Assembly: GCA_964017235.1 (NCBI GenBank)
Contig: OZ024936.1
Coordinates: 60,563,028 to 60,627,027, forward strand
DNA length: 64,000 nucleotides
Source of the DNA: Sabellastarte sp. h YS-2021
Taxonomy: Eukaryota; Annelida; Polychaeta; Sabellida; Sabellidae
Direction of reading: 5' to 3'
Made by a program: the position numbers and the translations under genes. Under the pieces are notes generated by a model, which had not been told where the DNA came from, made no database searches, and saw only the letters and a list, made by a program, of their open reading frames with translations. Positions 31,629 to 43,133 of this stretch are shown one piece after another (position 1 is the first letter of the stretch; every line of letters begins with the position of its first letter).

Positions 31629-32750
31629 TTATGTCAAAATTTGTAAATGTGTTGTGAGCTTTCCAGTGACATGCTTGCATGATTTGGTCGACCGATACCC
31701 CACCGTAAAAGGCCTTAGAGGCCGCAAAGACTCTAATGTCATGCGCTTTGACTTGGGACCAGGTCCAAGGCTTGTTGGTCTGCTTATTTGTAACAAAGTA
31801 GAATGGTTTGTTTGGGCCAAGAAGAGAGTGTAGCAGGTCTGATGTTTGAGGTATGTCCTTTCTTAAAGGAGATAAAGAGAAGGCATTGAGACCCTCTTAG
31901 GTCTTTGGTTCAATCCAAATAGTACCTCAGGGCCTGTACCGGACACAAGGTCCAGTCTTCTTTGAATTGTCTATCTACAATGGTAGTCAGAGCAGGAATA
32001 GTCACTGGAGACAGACTTTGAGAACCTTCTCTTGCTAGTTGGTTTTTGGCTATGAAATCTGAAGAGGGGAACAAGCAACCTTTTCCCATTGGCCTAGATT
32101 AGATACTTTGTTTGCAAACCCAGCATGGATTTTGCTGCAGCGCTTGCCGGAGGCCAGAGCTAGCAAGAAAGCAGTTTTGAGGGTAAGATGTTTGAGGTCT
32201 GTGTCTTTCATAGGTTCAAAGGGTGCTTTTGTGAGCTCATTGAGTACAACAGAAAGGTTCCATTTAGGAAGATTCCTGGAACTTTTTGGACAATCCCTGT
32301 GAAAACTGGCGAGTAACCTGTTAAGGTCTAAACTTTGAGAAATATGAAGCCTGTTTTGCCCAAGGTGTCAACAATAGCCGTCCAATAACCATCAATGGTC
32401 GAAGAGTGCATGTTTAGGTCTTGGTACAGGTACATGAAGTCTGAGACTTGCTTTACAGAGGAAGTGGAGAAATCCACTGAATTTTCTCTGCACCATTTCT
32501 CAAATAGGCCCCACTTTCACTTGTAGATGGTCCTTGTTCATGACCTCTTAGGGGCAGCAATTCTCTCTGCCACCTCCACAGAGAAGCCTTGTTCTTAGAT
32601 CTGTTCACTCCTAGAAGAGTTCTTGACACAGGTAGTTGAAGTGGGATATCTGTTGAGAGGTACACTAGGTCCCAAAACCAGGGCATCTCTGGCCAGCCTG
32701 GGGCTATTACAATGATCAGACAACTGGATTGCCTGATTTTTTGGATCACC
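31629..32750 (-). pseudogene. DIRS C tyrosine recombinase with Tyr-to-Asp change
   Basis: The minus strand near 31630-31750 reads SQVKAHDIRVFAASKAF (H-x-x-R), then QACHWKAHNTFTNF followed by Asp-Ile where other copies have the nucleophilic Tyr. The codon is GAC instead of TAC. Upstream frames show the first Arg region (LALASGKRCSKIHAG-like, ~32120-32160) and the linker motif PGWPEMPWFWDLVYLS (32600-32740). Frames shift several times. It cannot be catalytically active as read. Confidence 0.78.
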
Positions 32751-32783
32751 CTGTGAAGGAAAGTCGTGGGAGCGTAAGCATAA

Positions 32784-33371
32784 TTAAGCAGTGAGAACTG
32801 ACCAGTTTATGTTCAGAGCATCTATGTCCCAAGCATTTTGGTCTGGGACTGGAGATATGTCGAGTGGAACTTTGTGGTCTAGATCTACATGAGGAGTGAA
32901 CCACTTGTGAGAGATCTGTTTGAACACCTGCGGATGCAGTGACCATTCTGTTGACTGAACTTGGTTCGACCTGGACAGGTCGGCCATCGCATTCAGACAC
33001 CCTGGAATGTGTCTGGCTTTTAAGGTTATCTGGTGAAAATGGCACCAGGTCATGATCTTCCACAGGAGAGCGAACATCTCCACTGAGTGAGTTCCTCCTT
33101 GTTTGTTTATGTAGGCTACCACTGTTGAGTTGTCAGTAGCAACCAACACCGTTTGGTTTTGACACTGGTTCTTGAACTTTTGAAGGGCCAGAGAAACCAC
33201 CTGCAGCTCTAGAACATGTAGCCTTTTTTCCCCGTTTGACCACAGACCCTTTGTAGAGGCTTGCTCTAAGTGCCCGAGCCTACGTTTGAGGTGTCTGTAA
33301 AAAGTTGGATACTGTGGTCTTTGGGATGAAGGTCTACACCTTTCATCACGTTTGCTGGATTCTGTCACCAC
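32784..33371 (-). pseudogene. DIRS C RNase H domain, nearly open
   Basis: The 195-aa frame includes RLHVLELQVVSLALQKF (Glu motif), VLVATDNSTVVAYINKQGG (Asp) and LKARHIPGCLNAMADLSR (H-x-P-G and the last Asp). The linker towards the YR follows (VPLDISPVPDQNAWDIDAL). The first Asp (TDAS) lies just upstream in another frame. This is the best preserved RNase H in the window. Confidence 0.8.
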
Positions 33372-33779
33372 TCTAGGTGTGCTGAAATGGTTTTATGTTC
33401 AAGGAAGGAGACTGTCAAACGACTGAGGAAATCTCCAGTGCTACTTGAGGTGAAACTGAAAGGGCGTCATGTGAAGGCATCCCTCTGGGACCATTTTCTC
33501 CATTGAGGCAAGCAACCCAATTAGTGACATCAAACATCTTGCAGTCAAAGCATGTTTTGACTTGAGTTGTAGGATCAAATCCTGAAGTTTGAGCCATCTC
33601 TCTTGACAGGGTTTTTACAAGGGCTGAATCTAGATGGTATTTGTAGCCCTTGAATGAAAACACTTGAGTAGGTTTTAGTTTGGACTTCTCCTGAATTATT
33701 ATCCACCCTAAGGACTGATTAGGTCTACCACTGTCTGAGTGTTCACTTGTGCTTCTTTCTGAGACTGCGGCCTGATAAG

Positions 33780-34649
33780 CTAATCATCTAGGTACTGGTG
33801 AAGTCTCATTCCCCTTGTCAGGGCCATCAGCTTCATTTCTTTTACAATCATTGTAAATACCTGAGGGGCCGTGGCTAGCCCGAAGGGAAGGGAGGTGAAC
33901 TGGAACACCTGTGACTTGTGGCAAAACTTGTGGTACTTCCTTAAATTTTGGTGGATGTGGATGTGAAGGTTGGCATCTGATAGGTCTATTGAAGACCATT
34001 CCCCTGGAATCAGAGAGGCCCCGATGGACTCTGGTGTTTCCATTTTGAACCTTTCTACAAGTAGGAAGGTGTTGAGCCTGCTTAGGTCTATTACTGCCCT
34101 CCACCTTTGGTGAGGCTTGGGTACAAGAAACAGATGACTGTAAAACCTGAGAGGATTTACATTTTCTTCCCTTTGTATTGCGCTGACTAAATTTGGTTTT
34201 GAGATGAATGGAAGAACGTAACCATTGGTGATAAGGTTTAACACGTTGTCTGAACATTTGTTTGTTAGCCAGTCTCTTCTGAAAGAACGGAGGCGACCTC
34301 CTACTGGTGGACTGAGGGAGGCTTTTAAGGAGTCATTGGGGAGAGGGGTTTCCATGCCCTCGCCCCTTGAATGGGGTGGAAAATGACCCCTGAAGCCTCT
34401 GTTGTTCGATTTGCCCCTACCTGAGGAAAACGATTGATTAACGCTTTGGGAGGAATTGCCCCCATAGGGGCATTTCCTGTAGGAGCCTCTTTTCTTATTG
34501 TTGTGGGGACCACGAAAGGGCTTGTTTTGATAGGGTCCAAAACCCTGTGAATCTTTGGGGGTGCCTCTTTTAAGGAGGAAGTCTTCTCCATACTTGACTG
34601 TGACTTGAACAGAGAAGGCCAGAAAGGCGAATTCCTCAGTTCTTGACAT
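33780..34649 (-). pseudogene. DIRS C reverse transcriptase, stop directly after YLDD
   Basis: The 289-aa frame opens with a Gly/Arg/Asn-rich basic stretch (end of Gag or linker). Then follow GGRLRSFRRDW, HLFLVPKPHQRWRAVIDLSR, SSIDLSDANLHIHI (first catalytic Asp), SLPFGLATAPQVFT and HQYLDD, in RT order (fingers, palm motifs A-C). The codon after YLDD is TAG (33780-33782) where other copies have Trp. The RT is otherwise intact and is the best in the window. Confidence 0.85.
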
Positions 34650-36168
34650 CTATAGCCCCTAGATTTGGTTGAAGGAGGGTCATCTTGGCCTCGCGTCTTA
34701 GCAGGCCAGTGTTGCCAATGGTATAGAGCTCCCTCTGGAGTATGTGGGCTACAGATTTGCTGAGGCAGGCTAAGACTCTCTGTTGAATAAGACTTCTCTT
34801 ATTCATAATCTCAAAATAGTCACATGCATTTTCATAGCCACACCTGGCAGCTCTTTCAGGATCGGCACCCTTCTGAATCTGGCTTTTAACCCTCTTAAAG
34901 ATAGCCTTGATACTGTGCTGACACTTCTCCATAACAGTATTACAAGCAGAAAGCAGTCTGCGAAAGTAGCTGTGAAACTGATGGCAGAGAGATTCTGTCT
35001 AGTTTGGTGTTCAAGTTCCTCGAGAACTTGTAGGGAAACCTTGTCCATAGGGGCCTTAGAGGGCTCAGGAGAAATACAGATCTTGGCAGAATCTGTATGG
35101 AGCTCCTGAAGTTTGTCTTCAAAACAAGGTTGTCCCACCTTGTAGTATTTTGTTGTTGAAGCAGGGGGTTTGATATATTTACCCTCAGGTAAATTAGAGG
35201 CCAAGAAATCCTGTTCAAACTTCTCAAAAGCATCTTTGAGAATGGGATTTAAAGGGAGCATAGCTGAAGGGCCTCTTGGCCTTCAACCCTGTTGGCCTTT
35301 CTCGTCATCCAGGCCTAGCACAGTGGTAGAGGACCTAGGCAAAGTTTCCCTGGGGTCAGGGAGATCAAGAATGTGCCTAAAAGTTTCCACTTCCTCTGCA
35401 TATTGTGAAGGGAGGTCAGACATGTCTACCTCCCTGTAGAACACTGGGTCTTTGCAAACCTGTTGTTGATCATGTTCAGGAGCCTGTTGAGGTTTAGCAG
35501 ACTTCTTAATAGGGACAGAGTACTGACCCTCCTCTGAAGAAGACGACTGAGAAAAGTATTTTGCCCGAACTTTGTGTTTTTTCTTGTCAGACTGCTTTTT
35601 GGCTTTGGAACACACCCTTTTAGGTTGTTCCAAGTGGTCCTCGGAATGAGTATCCGAGTTGTCAGATTCAGGATCCGAGTGCTTGGAGCCATGGTCGGAC
35701 TGAACACCTTGAGTAAACTTTGGTGGAAGGGAAGGACCATATAAGTCCATGTCCATGGTCCAGGTTGAGCATCCGAGTGGTCAGATCTGAAGTCTGAGTG
35801 GTCGGGTCTGGTTGTTTACTTGGTCCAGCTTTAGACAAAGAAGCGGAGGTCTTAACTACATCTGTCTCAGAGGATTTTTTCATTGAATGCATTTCGTCTT
35901 GGAGAGACTTCATAGCCTCCAGTATAGATGCTTGAAAGACCCCCATTTGCTGTTGGATGTTAAATTGATTACCCAGGGATTTCTGTAGTCTACTCTCTAT
36001 TTTATTATGCAAGGCAGTAACTGGGGTTGGGGGGACAGTTTGAGGAGTCCTTAAAGACAAAGACTCGAAACGTAAGGGTTGGGGGCATGGAGGAGATGAA
36101 AATAAATTATCAGCAGCACCCTCAAGGTCTGCTTGAGAGCCAGAAAACGCCTCCACATCATCCCCCAA
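34650..36168 (-). pseudogene. DIRS C Gag-like region
   Basis: Three successive minus-strand frames (35668-36168, 35283-35756, 34803-35261) form one Gag reading split by frameshifts. The first has ~60-80 residues of helix-rich sequence (NQFNIQQQMGVFQASIL). The middle is acidic/basic low complexity (SDHGSKHSDPESDNSD; SKAKKQSDKKKHKVRAKY). The last carries EVDMSDLPSQYAEEVETF and KYYKVGQPCFEDKLQEL. A close relative of the middle part is at 61698-62460. No enzymatic motif; assigned by position. Confidence 0.65.
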
Positions 36169-36714
36169 TAAGTCCAGATCATCATCTTTACTAGTATTGC
36201 AGGGATCGGATACCTTCTGTTTTCTTATATATCTATGTCTGTGCTTGATTTTTATTTGTTGTTCTTCAGTAAAATAAGAAACAAAAATGCCTGCATTTAG
36301 AAAGATGTGGGCTTTGCACTCGTTTGGTGGGAAGACAATTTTACTGCTATAAAATCCGAGTCGAAACAGAGAAAACTCACAAACAAGAAATATTCAAAGA
36401 ATACTTATCCTGCATCAAACTTTGTCAGAATAAACTATGACACAAAATAAAATAAATGGCTGAAATATAACATCTAACAATATGTATATTCTGAGAAAAC
36501 AGTAAATAAAGTAAGCTTATTTTAAACGCTTGCTAGTCATGCAGCCAACGAGAGAAGGAGAGTTTGACACGAGATTACACTGTTATGGTACAATCTCAAC
36601 ACAGGGACCCGGTCAATACTAAACATCCATTTTTCTTGGACGTTGGCTGGATGACTGCGGCTTCCAAAGAAAGCATTCAGTTCCACATGGCAAGCTATTG
36701 TAGCGCAATAAAAG

Positions 36715-38098
36715 TGAAATATCACAGCCTATCCACTTTTATAGCAAATGCTGAAATCAACCGTGAGCATCTTGATACAACAAAGTCAGGACACCTGCAA
36801 TATCTCTCGACTTTTAATTATGAAGTTTGTATGAATTAAATCACTGATTGGGGCTCATACAACTGATAAAATCACCAAAATGGTCACCCAATACAAGTGT
36901 CCAGGGACAGAAAGGGACAAGCATCACCTGAAACAACCAGGGGGATATTTACTATGACATTTACCATTTACGGATCATTTACCACAATGGTAAGTAAGTA
37001 CCAACTATCCCATTCTTGCCAGGAATCAAATTTAGGGCAGGAAAGGTCAGAGGGGTGTTCGATGCACCACATCCCAATGCCAACCCTATCTGAGGGCTTG
37101 TAAGATATTTGAAACTTAATTTGTTAGGTGAAATAAAAGACTCTGGAATACATACTTTTACTTTTTATTTCAGTTTAATCAATAGTTAACAAAACCTAAC
37201 CATTTTCAGCAGATAATTTGCGTATACATATACAAGAGTTCTGAATTCTACAAAAACATGGGATGAAAGTTGATTATTCTTTAGATTTAGGGTTTGAATA
37301 CAATATTTTAACTGTGGAAGATGGCGGCTGTAAACTTTCATCAGTGTGGTACAGTGAAACGGTCTCGAAATCGAGATACCAGCACTACCAATTCACCCCT
37401 ACTAAAAAGAATACTCACAAGAGTAAAATCCAACATTAATAGAGTAAGAATGGTGGCATTCTCTACAATGCATGAAAATAGCTTCTATTTAATTGATATC
37501 TGAAGTCTAGACTCATTTGTGACTTTTGTGACGAAACTGGGCTTTTGATCTTCCCAGGTTCAAAACTGCCACAACTTTTTATAATTTTGTTTAATTTTAA
37601 GAGTGTGCACACACTATGGCAAATTTGATATTTTTTACTGTACTTGTCAAAGACACCAAATGCTTCAAATTATGAAAAAGTAAAATTTTAACATAAACTG
37701 TGAGCAAAATTTTCCACTGGGTAGAGGGTGGTGATTAGTCCACAATAAATAAATTCTTTTAAACAGGAAATTCTCAAGGTAAAAATATGGGAAGAGTTCC
37801 CCAGGGTGGAATTTCATATTCTGTTGCGAATGTCACATCTACATACTCTATATATGACTGTAAAATACAATAATAAATTTCTTCATCTACATCACTTTTC
37901 ACACCACTCAAAAGTGCAAACTAAGAATATATGACATTTATCACTGTAGTTATAAAACAAAACTTTAAAATTAAGTGATGCGAAGCAAAAATTCCCTAAG
38001 AATTCTACAACAGCTAAAATGGATGGCCTTAAACTTGTCGTCATAGACCACAATTTGGGAAGAAGAGCTGAGAACTTAACATCAGTTAGAGTAAGAAA
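36715..38098. other. Non-coding interval
   Basis: No convincing gene. Small open frames (36897-37103, 37321-37503) lack recognisable features. Confidence 0.35.
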
Positions 38099-38313
38099 TC
38101 TAAAATTCACCACATATCTGAAATTCGCCACATGTGAAAATACTACTAAAATAAATGAATTGTGGTGAGATTTGTTGACTGTATAGTAAATTAAGGCTTT
38201 TTGAACTGAAAAATACCAATTTTTGGACAAAAACATAATTTTCTTCATAAAATTAACTAAGGTTTTATAGGTGGCGAATTTTAGATTCCTGGCGAATTTT
38301 AGATTTCTTACTC
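38099..38313. mobile_element. TA-flanked MITE, 215 bp
   Basis: Left end TA-GAGTAAGAAATCTAAAATTC and right end GAATTTTAGATTTCTTACTC-TA are perfect inverts over 20 bp, with a second subterminal pair (GAAATTCGCCAC / GTGGCGAATTTT). This agrees with a Tc1/mariner-type MITE. It lies in the middle of a chance minus-strand open frame (37892-38374). Confidence 0.78.
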
Positions 38314-38397
38314 TATTATATGGGCTTTTGACGATGGTCTGTTTCATATTTTTGCAACAAACTACAGATTTCAACTAAAGATTGCGTCGAGACGCAG

Positions 38398-39752
38398 TGT
38401 ATCCCCAGATGGGACATGGTTGAAGCGTGACATACAGAGTATTATGGTTGACACAAATATAACCCTGTGGGGAAGGGGCATAATTGTTTTTGGGGGCAAC
38501 TTGTACTGACACTAAGTAAACAAAATGTTTGCTTAATGAAAGATACAAATGCAACTAGATGTAGCACATCAGAGAACCGATGCAAATTGTATCCACCAGA
38601 AAGAAAACTCGCCAATCAACCATCACTTCACCTTGAAGGAGCGCAAGGTAAAATCTGACCACATTAAAAGATTCTTAGCCCATGATTTCCAATAGGTTGG
38701 TGTGACATTGCAAACCTCTAGGAACACAAATAAGCGAGTTATAAGCACTTTTAATTTTGGCTATACTCGTTTGACCTTGAAAGAGGGGCCAAAGCTGAAA
38801 TCTGATAACATCAAAAGATTCCTAGTGCATGATTTCGTATAGGATGCTTTCACATTACAAACCTCTAGGACCAAGAAAAAGCGATTTATAAGCACTTAAG
38901 ATTTTGCTATCCTCATTTGACCTCGAAGGAAGGGCCCAAGGTGAAATCTGACCACATCAAAAGATTCCCAGCCCATGATTTCCTATAGGTTGGTTTCACA
39001 TTGCAAACCTCTAGGACCAATAATAATTGAGATATAAGCACTTTTAAGTTTTGGTATCCTTGTTTGACCTTGAAGGAGGGGGTCCAAGGTCAAATCTGAC
39101 CACATAAAAAGATTCCCGGCCCATGATTTCCTGTAAGTTGGTTTGCCATCCCAAACCTGCACGATCAATAATAAGCGAGTTATGAGCACTTTTAAGTTTG
39201 GTACCATTTTGAGTCATTTTAGCTGGCCTAAGGTGCCCTTGAAAACAATAGCCAAGGTCAACAAACTGGATGCTGGTACTCCATCATGTACTCAACCTTC
39301 AAAGCCATTTTCAATAGTTTCCATGCAATATAGTCAGCATTAAGTGTGAAAATATCTCCAAAGAGGCCAAAAATGGCCTCGGTGAGGTACTTTGGCGGTC
39401 TGTGGATGACCTTCAATGAAAAGCTTCAAGGTCAAATTTCTGCAAGCTTACAGAGGACATATAAATGTATTATATATATCAGCCATAGGATGATCTAACT
39501 TGCTGTATATGAGAACTGGGCCAAAATGTGAAAAAATGGCCAAAATCTGACCTTTAAGAGGCCACCAGTGACCTTGAAATAGAAGGTCAAGATCACAAAA
39601 CAATAGCGTTCATGGCATTGCCCATATATACACAAATACCAAATTTGAAAGGTCTAACTAAAATATTTTTTAAGTTATTGCATTCGAAAGGAAATCTCTG
39701 ACGACGTGACCGTACTGAATCCTAAGTAACCACGACTTTCGTCCGGGGATAC
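38398..39752. mobile_element. GTATCCCC-ended non-autonomous element with internal repeats, copy 1
   Basis: Left TGTATCCCCAGATGG and right TCGTCCGGGGATACA are inverse ends. The interior has four diverged ~155-bp repeats (GACCTTGAAGGAGGGG, ATGATTTCCTATAGGTTGG, CAAACCTCTAGGACC) and then a unique part. It matches 54859-56408 along most of its length. Its right end is 29 bp from the MRTO4 stop codon, so it supplies most of the 3'UTR or 3' flank. Confidence 0.75.
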
Positions 39753-39781
39753 AATAACTCTGTACATTCCAGTAAAATGCA

Positions 39782-39924
39782 CTAAGACTCATCGTCACTG
39801 TCTTCTTCACTCTGCTCTTCACTCATTTCATTGTCTTTGTTTTGACTTTCATCGTCACTAGCAGCTGTTGCCTCATAGCCTAAATCTTCATCAGACATCT
39901 CTTCTTGTCCTAATTTTTTCCGGG
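39782..39924 (-). CDS. MRTO4: MRTO4 last coding exon (ribosome assembly factor mrt4)
   Basis: Final exon: a polypyrimidine tract and TTTCAG precede it on the minus strand. The first two bases complete a Pro codon begun by the previous exon. It encodes RKKLGQEEMSDEDLGYEA followed by an acidic Ser/Glu/Asp tail and stop. Acidic C-termini are typical of Mrt4 and P0-related proteins. The apparent open frame continuing to 40102 is intron read-through. The gene product is nucleolar: it occupies the P0/uL10 site on pre-60S particles before exchange in the cytoplasm. Confidence 0.82.
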
Positions 39925-40596
39925 CTGAAACAAGAAGCGTTAGCCAGTAGAGCTTTTTGAAAGAATATAAAAGTACTGTGTTGAAGAATGGATTAAATGA
40001 TATGAGTATTCTAAAGCTTAAAGTTGAGTAAATAGTACTCTTTTCAGATATCTTTTTTTTATATCTACAGAGATAATTACTTGTAAGTATTTTAAACTCC
40101 ATAGTGCTTCCACTCTAACACATTTCAAGAAAGGGTTCAAAATCTATTCATTATTACTTTCTAGGATTCCCTGGCGTCTGAGCTTTACACATACCATGTA
40201 ATCCTTGTTGTGTAAATTAGAGCCTGCTAGTGCAGAGATTAACCAGTATAAGGTATACAGACCTGAAGGAAAGGTGAAAAAGACATAATTTCTTAGCATG
40301 ATAGCTGCACTTCCAAAAAACCTAAAGTCTTGTGCATTATGTTAGAATTTTTGACTGAACTCTTGACCATTATGTACATCCTAATTAGATTCGATTATTT
40401 TATTTTAAAATAGGCATTTTTATGCTAAAAATAAGTCACTAATAAGTCGCCAGTTAATGGGAGAGGGAGATTACTGGACTACTGATGAATGAGCATATGA
40501 GCGTAACACCTGCCTCTGCTTGACCAAGCAAACAGAATGTTTCAATTGATAGTGTGGTCATTGTAGGTGTAAAATACATCATACATCATACAAAAT
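39925..40596 (-). other. MRTO4 intron, no recognised feature
   Basis: This stretch of the 5.8-kb intron has no identified TE; DIRS D begins at ~40597. Confidence 0.5.
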
Positions 40597-41160
40597 ACAT
40601 CTGTCTCTGTGAAAACTATCCAGGAGAAGAGTGAGATTTTCATCTTTGCTTATGATATTAATGGGAGAGTTCCCCAGTTTATCAACAATGGCTGACCTGT
40701 ATCCATCAATGGTACTATGCTGCAACTTCCTGTCCTGAAAGAGGTACATAAGGAACTCAGCAAATGACTTTACAGGGGGTGCCCTAAGTCCACCTGATTA
40801 GTGAGGCACCATTTTGTAAAAATGGTCCACTTTGCTTCATAGACTAATCTGGTTGATCTCTGTTGAGGGGCCTAAATTCTTGCTTCCACTGCCTCAGAGA
40901 AGCCCTGCTCCTTGATTGTTGAGGCTCTAGGAGCCATGCATGGAGATTCAGATTTGTCAGATTTCTGTCAGGGATCTGATTGAAGGGCTGTGTCAACAGG
41001 TTGGACAGGTTGGGCAGACTCAGTGGGATTTGGCTGGACATGGCCACTAGATCCCAGAAGCAAGGCATGTTGGGCCACCCCGGAGCAATCAGAATCGGGG
41101 AGTCCAGAAAGTTCTCCACCACTTTGCCCAAGATGGCTGCTGGTGAGAAGGCATATGCGT
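40597..41160 (-). pseudogene. DIRS D RNase H-YR linker and YR N-terminal remnant
   Basis: The frame ending at 40844 contains AFSPAAILGKVVENF, APGWPNMPCFWDLVAMS and QPFNQIPDRNLTNLNLHAW, the linker shared with copies B, C and F. Below 40800 a decayed YR N-terminal part follows. The catalytic half is deleted. Confidence 0.65.
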
Positions 41161-41538
41161 TAGTGGTCGGACCAGTTATGAAAATAAAAACCTGTTTTCG
41201 GTGCTTTGAAACCAAACAAAATCCAGGATTTCGAAAGTGTGCAGAGATATGATAACAAATTTTATGCGAGCGTACATGAGCTGTATTATCAAGAGGAAAT
41301 ATGCATTCGCAAGATATTTTGAACTTTATAAACTTCATTTACCATGAATATAAAGTGCAAATGTAAGTTGTTTCCTCAAATATATACGTTCTTTATTGTT
41401 TTTACGAAATATTAACCTGTAGAAAGCCTAATATAATGAAGTTTTCAATAACCGGTTCTTAAATATTCTTTGCGGATTTCGTCATTTCTACCTAAACAAA
41501 ACGAAAAACGGTATACCGGTTTACCATTCACACCACTA
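41161..41538. mobile_element. hAT-like non-autonomous element, 378 bp, in DIRS D
   Basis: Ends TAGTGGTCGG and CACACCACTA, with 8-bp flanks ATATGCGT (41153-41160) and ATATGCAT (41539-41546), a 7/8 match. The 8-bp duplication and TAGTG ends fit hAT. Removing it rejoins the RNase H-YR linker DNA. No transposase. Confidence 0.72.
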
Positions 41539-41546
41539 ATATGCAT

Positions 41547-42333
41547 CCAGATCCTCCCATGGCAGGCATGAGTGCATCCTCTGCTGAGGCCAGGGGATCC
41601 AGTACCGGTGACACAGAGGTAACTTGTTGCTGAACCTCGTGGCAAAAAGGTTATTTGGGGCCGGTGCCACCTGCTGCATGTTGTTTGGAAGACGTCTGGA
41701 AGGAGAGACCACTCTGTTTGGATTGTCTGGCCTAGCCTGGATAGCTTGTCTGCTACCATGTTCAGCCGGCCTGGAATGTGTCAGGCTTTGAGAGTCACTT
41801 GTTTTCTGGTACACCAGGTCAAGATTCTCCACAGCAGGGCACAAAGTGGGCCCGACCTCATGCCTCCTTCCTTGTTTATGTATGACACCATTGTGGTGTT
41901 GTCAGTTGATACAAGAACTATCTTGTCTGAACAGAGATCCTGAAACTATTTTAAGGCTAAAGAGACTGCTTTTAGTTCCAGATGGTTTATATGCAATTTT
42001 GCTTTCTGGAAGGGGCCAGGTTCCTCTTGCAGTGTGCTCGTTTAAGCGAGCACCCTACCCTTCTTTAGATGAGTCTGTAAAGATCTGCAGGACATATGTT
42101 ATTGGGTGTAATGGTTGACCTTGAAGCATGTTGTCTTCTTCCAGCCACCATTGTAGGTGGGAGTGCAGTGATCTGGGAATAGGGATCACTTTTTCTAGAG
42201 ATTCCGGTACCCTCCAGTTGTTCTTGAGATGCCACTGTATGGGTCTCATATGCAGTCGGCCGGAAGGGATAGCAGTGTCAGTATTTTTTTTTGAAGATTC
42301 TGCCACCAGTCCGGTGTGGGTCGTACCCGACAC
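41547..42333 (-). pseudogene. DIRS D RNase H domain, frameshifted
   Basis: Frames give LQIFTDSSKEG (first Asp), MVADKLSRLGQ (last Asp) and, between them in a third frame, a V-D-x-T-T-x-V-S-Y-I-like stretch. Upstream is LHMRPIQWHLKNNWRV, shared with A. Confidence 0.7.
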
Positions 42334-42870
42334 GACTTGAGGTCAAACTGGTAGCCTATAAAATTCAAAATTATGTTTTGGCTCCAGCTCTGATTTTTTC
42401 TAAATTCACCAGCCAACCCAGTTGTTGACACATTTTTACCAGATCCTGTGTATGCTGGAGAGACTTGGTGGAACTTGGCTGTCACCAACCAGTCGTCTAG
42501 GTACTGGTGGATCCTTATACCCTTGTGTATGGCCATCAGTTTCACCTCTTTTGCTACCAGTGGACTCTATGGATGCTGTGGACAAACCGAATGGCAGAGC
42601 CTTGAACTGGTATGTCCGAACTTGGATGTGAAATCTCAGATATTTCCTGGACTTTTCCTGTATTGGTATATGGAAGTAGGCATCCTTGAAGTCTATTGAG
42701 GTAACCCACTCCCCTTGTCGGAGGGAGGTTCTGATGGTTTCCGGTATCTCCATTTTGAATTTTTGCGCCTTGAGGAAATGGGTCAGATTGTTCAGGTCTA
42801 GTATGGGTCTCCACTTGTGGCTGGTTTTGGGCAGCAAGAAAAGTTGGTTGAAAAAAACCTAGAGATCTTT
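42246..42870 (-). pseudogene. DIRS D reverse transcriptase, two frames
   Basis: The frame 42436-42837 has KTSHKWRPILDLNNLTHF, VTSIDFKDAYFHIPI (first catalytic Asp) and FKALPFGLSTA. The frame 42246-42545 continues with GIRIHQYLDDWLVTAKF (catalytic YLDD) and FIGYQFDLK (motif D/thumb). A frameshift near 42550 separates them. Fingers and palm are otherwise complete. Confidence 0.82.
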
Positions 42871-43133
42871 TATTTTGTACCAGCTCGGCTGTGTCTTTGT
42901 CCATAAGCTGATGCAATGCCTCTAACAGGTAGAGGTTCCTGTGACGATTGGCATAGGAGCTTATGATGGTGGGTGACCTATTCTCCCATCTATGCAGGGT
43001 TTCCTGTGATATCCGGCGTGAAGCAGGTGTTGAAGAAGATGAACCAGGCTGCCTAGCAATCCTACTGTAGCTACTATTTAGTTTACTGGCATCAGTGTTC
43101 CAGGATGAGACGGCTGAGGGGTCAACTTTATGG

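Larger units (their letters stand above)
30611..36714 (-). mobile_element. DIRS-type retrotransposon C
   Basis: ITRs at 30611-30757 and 36548-36697 (inverse, roughly four fifths identical) and an ICR at 30812-30910 are present. Between them, in minus-strand order, are Gag, RT, RNase H and YR. The left outer arm expected from the ICR is missing, while the right arm (CTATTGTAGCGCAATAAAA) is present. Nearly full length at ~6.1 kb, but every ORF is broken. Confidence 0.87.

Noticed and set aside
37892..38374. 160-aa minus-strand open frame
   Set aside because: It runs across the terminal repeats of a MITE (38099-38313), has Phe/Lys-rich AT-driven composition and no domain.
39925..40102. N-terminal extension of the last MRTO4 exon frame
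   Set aside because: It lies upstream of a strong acceptor, and the exon joins in phase at 39924. The extension is intron read-through.
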